5,361 nt of DNA from Halothiobacillus neapolitanus (GTDB lineage Bacteria; Pseudomonadota; Gammaproteobacteria; Halothiobacillales; Halothiobacillaceae): NCBI GenBank assembly GCA_020722165.1, contig DYLI01000046.1:6147-11507 (forward strand). Direction: 5' to 3'. The notes under the pieces are model-generated. The model made no database searches and was not told the DNA's origin. It was given only the letters and a program-made list of their open reading frames with translations. The translations under genes and the position numbers were made by a program. This document shows, piece after piece, positions 1 through 5,361 of this stretch; the stretch's first letter is position 1; each line of letters starts with the position of its first letter.

Positions 1-186
1 GGCGGCATCGCCTACGACATGGCCTACGGCAATGAACCCACCCCCTTCCAGCGCTGGGCAGAAGCGCATGGCGCGAGCAAGGCACTCGATGGCTTCGGCA
101 TGTTGCTCGAACAAGCGGCAGAAAGTTTTTACCTGTGGCGCGGCATCAGACCGGGTACGCAGGCATTGCGTATCGCCATGCGTTAA
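1..186 (+). CDS. aroE: Shikimate dehydrogenase (NADP+), C-terminal fragment
   Basis: This is the 3' end of a gene that begins before the window: frame 1 is open from base 1 to the TAA at 184-186, giving 61 residues. AroE reduces 3-dehydroshikimate to shikimate with NADPH in the cytoplasmic pathway to chorismate and aromatic amino acids. The visible part matches the AroE C-terminus: YDMAYG followed by TPF (residues 5-16), then DGFGMLLEQAAESFYLWRG (30-48). Gln38 in this stretch corresponds to the conserved Gln that helps bind shikimate. The usual DGLGM reads DGFGM here, a mild change. The protein ends in RIAMR, close to the normal family end, so the gene looks intact at this side; about 210 of a usual 270 residues lie outside. 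It runs toward acvB and its stop overlaps that of acvB. Identification is by family knowledge and is strong despite the short length. Confidence 0.93.
   Translation, partial: GGIAYDMAYGNEPTPFQRWAEAHGASKALDGFGMLLEQAAESFYLWRGIRPGTQALRIAMR
183..186. other. Overlapping convergent stop codons of aroE and acvB (TTAA)
   Basis: The palindrome TTAA gives a TAA stop to each strand: aroE ends at 184-186 (+) and acvB at 185-183 (-). The two coding regions thus overlap by 4 bp tail to tail. No intergenic space remains for a dedicated terminator, and I see no strong GC hairpin with a T tract on either side within about 60 bases. Confidence 0.85.
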
Positions 187-1607
187 TGTTCTGTCCGGCG
201 TGCTTCCAAACGCCCGCGCAACGCCTGCATGATGTTCATTGCCAGCGCCGGATAGTCCGCATCGTAATGATGACCGCCGGGTAAATGCCAGATTTCAATA
301 CCCGCTTGAGCTAGAGCAGGCTGACTGCACAGGCTGCTTGCGCCCTCGTCCAGCCCTTGCACACACAAAACCCGTGGCGCAGGCATATTCAACACGGCAG
401 GGAGAATGGAGATGGCATTTTGATCAACCTGTGCGCCCAACCAACCCGCCATGTGAATTTCAAAGTCGGTGTGCAATTCCGGGGATAGCAACACGGTCAA
501 CACCACGCGCTCACGCAGGGTCTGCGGCAACTGCGCGTAAACCAGCGGCAGGATATTGGCGCCGAAGGAGTAGCCAATCAACACCAGCTTGCGTCCAACG
601 AGAAAGTGGGTTGCGCTCTGCCCTAACGCGGGATTTTCCAGTAGTGCGGCAAGATCGGCAGCGACCGATTCTGGCGTGCGTTTACGCCAGAAATAACGCA
701 ACGCATCCACACCCAGCACATGCAGGCCATTCTCGGCCAGCACCCGCCCGACCTGCTGGTCGATGTCGCGCCAGCCGCCATCGCCGGAAACAAACAGCAC
801 GCTGACATCCTTAAACGCATGGTTCGCGTCGCCCGTCTGAGCGGGAAGCTCAACCAGCGGAAGTGCCGCCGTGACCGTTCTCGCGCCATGACGCAGCGCG
901 TGCGGCGCATTGACCCAGCGCATAAAGCCATTGACCAGTTCAGCATAATTCGCTCCTGACTGTACCCCAGACACCAGCCAAGGTTCCCCCTGACCGCTGG
1001 CCACCGCCGCCTGGCGCGCATAACGCGCCACATCAAAGCGCAGTGCATGGGTGTCCGCCACTGCCCACAGTCCGTTGAGAGGGGTATCCGGGGCAATGCG
1101 GCGGTCAGCGGCCACTGCGCCCACGCCGCACAAGGCTCGCCCGCTTGGATTGCCCGGCTTGAAATTTACGCTCAATCCAGCCTTGAATACACCCGGCGCG
1201 GCTTGCGCCAACAAGGAATGCACGACCCATGCCCCCTCGTCGCGTCCAATCAGCACTGCCGCCCGAAAATCCTCCGCCCCCGAGCCTTGCTGCACCGTTT
1301 GGCTCAGCCATTGCCCGATGGATGCCAGCTCCAGACAGCTTCCCGTGGCCGCCTTCGCCCCGTGCAATACCGCACCGCCATCCACCAGCGCCACCGTGCG
1401 ACCTTCCGCAAGCAAACGTTGCGCCGTAGCGCGATCCTGAGCCTCAATGCCGCCTGCCCCGGAAAACACCAACAACACGTCACCTGTTGCAGTATCGGAG
1501 CGATACAGCTCCATCGTCCCCCACTCGCGGCTGGGCAAAAACTGTGTCTGAGCGGCCTGCACAGTGCCGCACCAAACAAGCCAGACGAGCAGGACGAACC
1601 TTTTCAC
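183..1607 (-). CDS. acvB: AcvB/VirJ-family periplasmic serine hydrolase, probable aminoacyl-phosphatidylglycerol hydrolase
   Basis: A 474-residue protein starting at GTG (1607-1605). The start is chosen because it gives a signal peptide (MKR, hydrophobic FVLLVWLVW, likely signal peptidase I cut after VQA at 16-18) and forms a GTGA overlap with the mprF stop. Export to the periplasm is inferred. The C-terminal half is a VirJ-type alpha/beta hydrolase: GDGGW at 275-279 (oxyanion-hole region), nucleophile elbow GYSFGA at 345-350 with Ser347, candidate acid Asp420 or Glu421 in QGLDEG, and His446/His447 in PGGHHYDADY. The N-terminal half (about 43-150) looks like a second, degenerate copy of the same fold, with FSGAGG at 48-53 and GRDEG at 121-125 where the serine elbow would be. 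Two-domain architecture and length match AcvB (about 450-475 residues) rather than the shorter VirJ. Agrobacterium AcvB hydrolyses lysyl-phosphatidylglycerol, and the adjacent mprF supports the same role here; alanyl-PG is an alternative substrate. Confidence 0.9.
   Translation of the reverse strand: MKRFVLLVWLVWCGTVQAAQTQFLPSREWGTMELYRSDTATGDVLLVFSGAGGIEAQDRATAQRLLAEGRTVALVDGGAVLHGAKAATGSCLELASIGQWLSQTVQQGSGAEDFRAAVLIGRDEGAWVVHSLLAQAAPGVFKAGLSVNFKPGNPSGRALCGVGAVAADRRIAPDTPLNGLWAVADTHALRFDVARYARQAAVASGQGEPWLVSGVQSGANYAELVNGFMRWVNAPHALRHGARTVTAALPLVELPAQTGDANHAFKDVSVLFVSGDGGWRDIDQQVGRVLAENGLHVLGVDALRYFWRKRTPESVAADLAALLENPALGQSATHFLVGRKLVLIGYSFGANILPLVYAQLPQTLRERVVLTVLLSPELHTDFEIHMAGWLGAQVDQNAISILPAVLNMPAPRVLCVQGLDEGASSLCSQPALAQAGIEIWHLPGGHHYDADYPALAMNIMQALRGRLEARRTEH
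1604..1607 (-). promoter_or_regulatory. GTGA start/stop overlap coupling mprF to acvB
   Basis: On the minus strand the four bases GTGA contain both the GTG start of acvB and the TGA stop of mprF (…GTA AGT GA / GTG AAA). The bases upstream (TTTTGGGTAA) give only a weak Shine-Dalgarno match. This supports translational coupling, with ribosomes finishing mprF re-initiating on acvB. The overlap is seen directly; the coupling is inferred. Confidence 0.6.
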
Positions 1608-4261
1608 TTACCCAAAACCCCACGCACCCCGCCGCCGATCAACATCGCCACATCTGCCATGATGATGGCCGGATCCAGCCCGCCCTGGGTCACTAGGTAG
1701 CGCGGTTCCCATTGCGGGTAGAAATGTTCCTTGAATTGACGTACGCCGGAAAAGTTGTAATACGCGCCGCCGTATTGATAAACCGCCGCGCCGATACGCT
1801 GCCATACCGGCGCATAACGATGCCCTTCCAAGCCCGATAGCGGCGCCATGGCCATAGAAAAACGCTGCACGCCCAAGGGCTTCAAATGCAGCATCAGCTT
1901 CAGCAACATGAAGCGCACCGCGTCACGCGGCGCGTCGGCCAGTTGACGCATCACATCGGTGGTCACCTCGACCCGGCTCGCCGTGCTCAGCAGCGTGACG
2001 AAAGCCACGATGCGCCCTTGAAAACGCACCACGGCCAGATCGAAATGACGCACATAGGCGGCATCAAACATGCCCAGCGAAAAGCGTTTTTCCCGCGCCT
2101 TGCGTTGCGCTAACCAGGCATCCGAAATGGCGCGCACTTCGTCAAAAACTTCGTCCCAGCGGGACGCGGAAAGGTACTCAAAACTCATCCCCACGCGTTC
2201 GCCATAGTTCAGCACATAACGATTAGCTTCATTCCGCTTGCCCTTCAACTCAAAATCCGTCAGCAGCACCACGGCTTCCTCGCCGATTTTCAGCGGGGTC
2301 AAACCCATATCCAGATACACGGGCAGGTTCTGCGCCCGCACCTGATAAAACGCGATACGACCGCCTTCGCGACTCACCAACTCGCGGAACTGCCAGTTCA
2401 AATCCTCCAATGCACCCGGCACAACTGTCGCATCCCCCACGGCTTCACCGAGTGCAATAAAACTCGACCCTTGGCGCGCAAACATGATGAAGGCATCACC
2501 CTCCTCATTGAGCATCACCGACTTGTCGCCCAGCAAAACCAGGTTGGCCGCGGCGTTATCCTGCCGCGAAACAATCGCTTGCGCATGAGCCAGCACGGCT
2601 GCATTCGGTGTGTGCGGCACGCGCAACGGGGGGCGCAGCAACACCATCACCCCCAAAAATGCTACGCCCACAGCCACGCCCAGCGTGGCGCGCAAGGAAC
2701 GCGCCGCCTCCTGATCCAACCCGAACTGCCACCACAGCGCCGGGGTGTAGATCACGTCCTTGAAGGCGAAAAACGACAACGCCAACATGCCGACCAGCGC
2801 CGCAAACACTGCCGCAAACCAGCCGCCGGAGAACGGCGAATCCAGCAAACGAGTGCGTCGATAAAATTCCTTGCGGCTCAAAAAAAGCACCAGAGCCACA
2901 CTCGTCAACACGCCTGCTTCCTCAAAATCCACGCCCTTGAACAGATTGAACACCACCCCCAAGGCAAGCAGCACCATACTCAGCACATACGCGCCGTTGA
3001 GTCGCCGCTGCAAACCGCGCGCGAGAAACAACAGGCTTAAGCCCACCAGTGCCGCCAGCACATGCGAAATTTCCACCAGCTCCCAGGGCAGGTTTTCATC
3101 CAGCAATACCAGACGCTCAGGAACCCCCGGCAAGGCCGCCGAAGCCAGCATCACCAGCCCGGCGATAAACATCAGCCCCGCCACCGCAAGCGGTACTAGG
3201 CGTGTGCCCCAATCACCCAAAACGCCCATCGGCGTGCGCCATCCACCCCAGCGGGAGGTCGCGGCAGGCGACTCATCCAGCAGACTGCTCACCGCCTGCC
3301 CACGCGCCAGGCGCACCTCGCGCCAGGTCAACAGCAGCATGGCCAACGACAGCGGCAACAGGTAATAAATGATGCGGAACAACACCAGCGCCACCATCAA
3401 TTGCGCCACCGGCACATGGTCGCCCAGCGCCGCAATCATCACTGCCTCGAATACCCCAAGACCGGCAGGCACATGGCTGGCCACACCCAGCGCCGCCGCC
3501 AACACGAACACCAGCACCAAGGTGCCAAAAGGCACGCTGCCCGCAGGAAGTAGCACGTACAGACAAGCCACCGAAAAGAGAATGTCGAACACCGTAATCG
3601 CCAACTGGGTCAGACTCAAACGCCAGCCCGGCATGTTCACCTGCCACTTCCACAGCGTGATATGCCGTGGTTTGGGCACCAGCCAGAGCAACACCGCCGC
3701 CGCAAGCGCCAGACCAAACATCCCTACGCCGCGCAGCACATCCACGGGCAAACTCAGACGGTCGGCCAGCAATTGCGGATGCAGTGCCAGACCCGCCGCC
3801 GCCACCACATGTGCCCCGATGCCGAACGCCAAGGCGCAAAAGGCGGCGATTTTGGCAATGTCCATGCCGTCCAGCCCGGCCTCGACATAGATTCTGTAGC
3901 GGATTGATGCCCCGGACACCAGCGCCATGCCTACCGTATTTGAGAACGCATAGCCGGTAAACGCCCCCAGCGCTACCGTGCGCCAGGGCAGGCGCTTCTT
4001 CAGATAAAACAAAGCCGAAGCGTCGTAACCGACCATGAACAGGAAACTCAGTGCCATAAAGAGCACCGACAGGGCTAGACTGCTCCCAGGAATCGCCCGC
4101 ATCCCCTCCAGCAACTGCGCGGGCGAAATATCGCGCAGCATGTGGTACATCGCCGATACGGCCAGCACGAACATAAGCAGGGTGATTGTGGGCATGACCC
4201 ATTGGGCGGCAAACACCCGCTTCACGCGCTCAAAAAGCACAGAGGCGCTCATAATTTTCAT
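1604..4261 (-). CDS. mprF: Bifunctional phosphatidylglycerol lysyltransferase/flippase (MprF family)
   Basis: An 885-residue inner-membrane protein when begun at the ATG at 4261-4259, two bases after the lysA stop. MprF proteins move an amino acid, usually lysine and sometimes alanine, from aminoacyl-tRNA to phosphatidylglycerol and flip the product outward, which lowers surface negative charge. The N-terminal part (about 20-545) has roughly 14 hydrophobic segments, including the flippase-region motif VPAGLGVFE at 264-272. The cytosolic GNAT-like catalytic domain (about 550-860) shows LLGDKSVMLNEEGDAFIMF from 576, ELKGKRNEANRYVLNYGE at 671-688, FSLGMFDAAY at 727-736, MAPLSGLEGHRY at 805-816, FSGVRQFKEHFYPQWEPRYL at 837-856. 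Length is normal (840-890). No clear Shine-Dalgarno precedes the start, so coupling to lysA translation is likely. An in-frame GTG at 4297 would add 12 residues by overlapping lysA, and an ATG at 4252 would remove three; both are less favoured. Lys versus Ala specificity cannot be read by eye. Confidence 0.95.
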   Translation of the reverse strand: MKIMSASVLFERVKRVFAAQWVMPTITLLMFVLAVSAMYHMLRDISPAQLLEGMRAIPGSSLALSVLFMALSFLFMVGYDASALFYLKKRLPWRTVALGAFTGYAFSNTVGMALVSGASIRYRIYVEAGLDGMDIAKIAAFCALAFGIGAHVVAAAGLALHPQLLADRLSLPVDVLRGVGMFGLALAAAVLLWLVPKPRHITLWKWQVNMPGWRLSLTQLAITVFDILFSVACLYVLLPAGSVPFGTLVLVFVLAAALGVASHVPAGLGVFEAVMIAALGDHVPVAQLMVALVLFRIIYYLLPLSLAMLLLTWREVRLARGQAVSSLLDESPAATSRWGGWRTPMGVLGDWGTRLVPLAVAGLMFIAGLVMLASAALPGVPERLVLLDENLPWELVEISHVLAALVGLSLLFLARGLQRRLNGAYVLSMVLLALGVVFNLFKGVDFEEAGVLTSVALVLFLSRKEFYRRTRLLDSPFSGGWFAAVFAALVGMLALSFFAFKDVIYTPALWWQFGLDQEAARSLRATLGVAVGVAFLGVMVLLRPPLRVPHTPNAAVLAHAQAIVSRQDNAAANLVLLGDKSVMLNEEGDAFIMFARQGSSFIALGEAVGDATVVPGALEDLNWQFRELVSREGGRIAFYQVRAQNLPVYLDMGLTPLKIGEEAVVLLTDFELKGKRNEANRYVLNYGERVGMSFEYLSASRWDEVFDEVRAISDAWLAQRKAREKRFSLGMFDAAYVRHFDLAVVRFQGRIVAFVTLLSTASRVEVTTDVMRQLADAPRDAVRFMLLKLMLHLKPLGVQRFSMAMAPLSGLEGHRYAPVWQRIGAAVYQYGGAYYNFSGVRQFKEHFYPQWEPRYLVTQGGLDPAIIMADVAMLIGGGVRGVLGK

Positions 4262-4266
4262 GCTTA
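4259..4266 (-). promoter_or_regulatory. lysA stop / mprF start junction
   Basis: On the minus strand the sequence reads TAAGCATG: the lysA stop TAA, two spacer bases, then the mprF ATG. There is no room for a separate promoter between the genes, and the purine-poor stretch before the ATG (TCCGGTCGCTTAAGC) lacks a recognisable ribosome binding site. This points to one transcript and translation of mprF coupled to lysA. A promoter inside lysA cannot be excluded from sequence alone. Confidence 0.55.
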
Positions 4267-5361
4267 AGCGACCGGAAGGATCGTTTCCCCACGCCACAAA
4301 TCCGGCAACAATTCGCGCTCACGCACCACATGCACATTCGCGCCATCGACCATCACCTCGGTGGCACGCGGACGGGTGTTGTAATTCGAGCTCATGGTGA
4401 ATCCGTAAGCGCCCGCGCCCAGCACCGCCAGCAAGTCGCCTTCCGCAAGGCTTAGCTTGCGTGCCTTGCCGAGAAAATCGCCGGTTTCGCACACCGGCCC
4501 GACCACATCGTATTCGCGCCCCTCTCCCGGGCGCGGCGCAACCGGCACAATATCCATCCAGCTACCGTACAAGGCCGGACGCATCAGATCGTTCATCGCC
4601 GCATCGACAATCGCAAAATCCTTGTGCGGCGTATGTTTGAGCAGTTCAACCTGGGTAAGCAAAACCCCGGCATTACCGACAATCGAACGCCCTGGTTCGA
4701 CCATGATTTCTGCGTCCAACCCGGCGATACGCGCCATCAAGGCGGTAATCAACTCACTCGGCGCAGGCGGGGTTTCATCGCGATAACAAATCCCCAAGCC
4801 GCCGCCCAAATCCAGATGATGCAAGCGAATACCACGCGCCGCCAAACGCTCGACCAAGGCCAACACGCGATCCAGCGCATCCAAAAACGGATTTAATTCA
4901 GTGAGTTGCGAACCAATATGGCAATCTACGCCCACCACCTCCAGCCCCGGCAAGGATGCGGCACGCATATAGGCCGCCTCGGCATCCTCAATCGCAATGC
5001 CGAATTTATTGTCTTTAAGACCCGTAGAAATATACGGATGGGTTTTGGCATCCACATCCGGGTTCACGCGCAAACTGACCGGCGCACGTTTGCCAGCCGC
5101 CAGCGCCACCTCATTCAAACGCTCAAGTTCCGGCAACGATTCGACATTGAAACAACGAATACCCACATCCAACGCCCGCGCCATCTCCGCCCGTGATTTG
5201 CCCACGCCTGAAAACACAACCTTACCCGCGTCGCCGCCCGCTGCCAGCACCCGCTCCAGCTCACCGCCGGAAACAATATCGAAGCCTGCACCAAGACGCG
5301 CCAACAGATTCAACACCGCCAAATTGCTATTCGACTTGACCGCAAAACACACCAAATGCGC
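4264..5361 (-). CDS. lysA: Diaminopimelate decarboxylase, N-terminally truncated by the window edge
   Basis: The frame is open from the window edge (5361) to TAA at 4266-4264: 365 residues are visible, and about 50 N-terminal ones of a usual 415-420 lie beyond the edge, so the start cannot be given. A TTG at 5355 is an internal Leu codon, not a start. LysA is a cytoplasmic PLP enzyme that decarboxylates meso-diaminopimelate to L-lysine, the last step of the pathway. In fragment numbering: FAVKSNSN holds the PLP-binding Lys9; HIGSQ at 148-152; the phosphate-binding GGGLG at 186-190; EPGRS at 222-226; CETGDF from 291 with the catalytic Cys donated across the dimer; YNTRP at 327-331. These distinguish it from ornithine/arginine decarboxylases. 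All key residues in view are intact. mprF begins 2 nt downstream, so the two are almost certainly cotranscribed. Confidence 0.96.
   Translation of the reverse strand, partial: AHLVCFAVKSNSNLAVLNLLARLGAGFDIVSGGELERVLAAGGDAGKVVFSGVGKSRAEMARALDVGIRCFNVESLPELERLNEVALAAGKRAPVSLRVNPDVDAKTHPYISTGLKDNKFGIAIEDAEAAYMRAASLPGLEVVGVDCHIGSQLTELNPFLDALDRVLALVERLAARGIRLHHLDLGGGLGICYRDETPPAPSELITALMARIAGLDAEIMVEPGRSIVGNAGVLLTQVELLKHTPHKDFAIVDAAMNDLMRPALYGSWMDIVPVAPRPGEGREYDVVGPVCETGDFLGKARKLSLAEGDLLAVLGAGAYGFTMSSNYNTRPRATEVMVDGANVHVVRERELLPDLWRGETILPVA

Noticed and set aside
239..805. A 188-codon plus-strand open frame antisense to acvB.
   Set aside because: It is a Pro/Arg/Ala-rich shadow of acvB with no family resemblance; acvB has intact catalytic motifs in the same stretch.
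1566..1607. Possible lipoprotein signal (Cys13 in LVWCG) at the AcvB N-terminus.
   Set aside because: Trp at position -1 does not fit a lipobox, which needs a small residue there. The VQA site at 16-18 fits signal peptidase I better.
2471..3040. A 189-codon plus-strand open frame antisense to mprF.
   Set aside because: Composition is His/Gln/Arg-rich, as expected from the complement of a GC-rich membrane protein gene. No motif, no start context, and full overlap with mprF.
3776..3830. GCC-rich run (repeated ccgccgccac) as a possible repeat element.
   Set aside because: It encodes an Ala/Val-rich membrane segment of MprF; the pattern follows from Ala and Val codons and shows no ordered repeat unit.
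3273..4202. A 309-codon minus-strand open frame lying inside mprF.
   Set aside because: It is a Gly/Ala/Arg-rich alternate-frame reading of mprF with no recognisable domain; the mprF frame carries clear family motifs throughout this stretch.
5353..5355. TTG as the start of lysA.
   Set aside because: The frame stays open to the window edge and the codons before it (Ala-His) continue the conserved LysA sequence before the PLP lysine, so the true start lies outside.

Overview
The window reads as ordinary chromosome from a moderately GC-rich proteobacterium. The AroE and LysA fragments and the proteobacterial style of MprF and AcvB suggest a beta- or gammaproteobacterium, more likely beta. That placement is an impression from protein similarity, not a computed result. 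Coding density is almost total: four protein genes fill the window and no gap exceeds a few bases. I see no tRNA, rRNA, CRISPR array, insertion sequence or prophage remnant.

Layout. Positions 1-186 (+) hold the last 61 codons of aroE (shikimate dehydrogenase). It converges with, and overlaps by 4 bp, a three-gene minus-strand run. Read in transcription order, that run is lysA (diaminopimelate decarboxylase, 5361-4264, N-terminus outside the window), mprF (phosphatidylglycerol aminoacyl transferase/flippase, 4261-1604) and an acvB/virJ-type periplasmic hydrolase (1607-183). lysA and mprF are 2 nt apart; mprF and acvB overlap by 4 nt in GTGA. The three are very probably one operon.

How the genes fit together. 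LysA makes L-lysine. Lysine charged on tRNA is the classic donor for MprF, which attaches it to phosphatidylglycerol and flips the product across the inner membrane. AcvB-family proteins are periplasmic hydrolases that remove the aminoacyl group; this activity on lysyl-PG is established for Agrobacterium AcvB. The operon would therefore join lysine supply, lipid aminoacylation and lipid de-aminoacylation. The mprF-acvB pairing is known in other proteobacteria. The tight linkage to lysA is the less usual part and is the most interesting feature here. MprF substrate (lysine or alanine) cannot be read from the sequence alone. I find no evidence of a wholly undescribed system.
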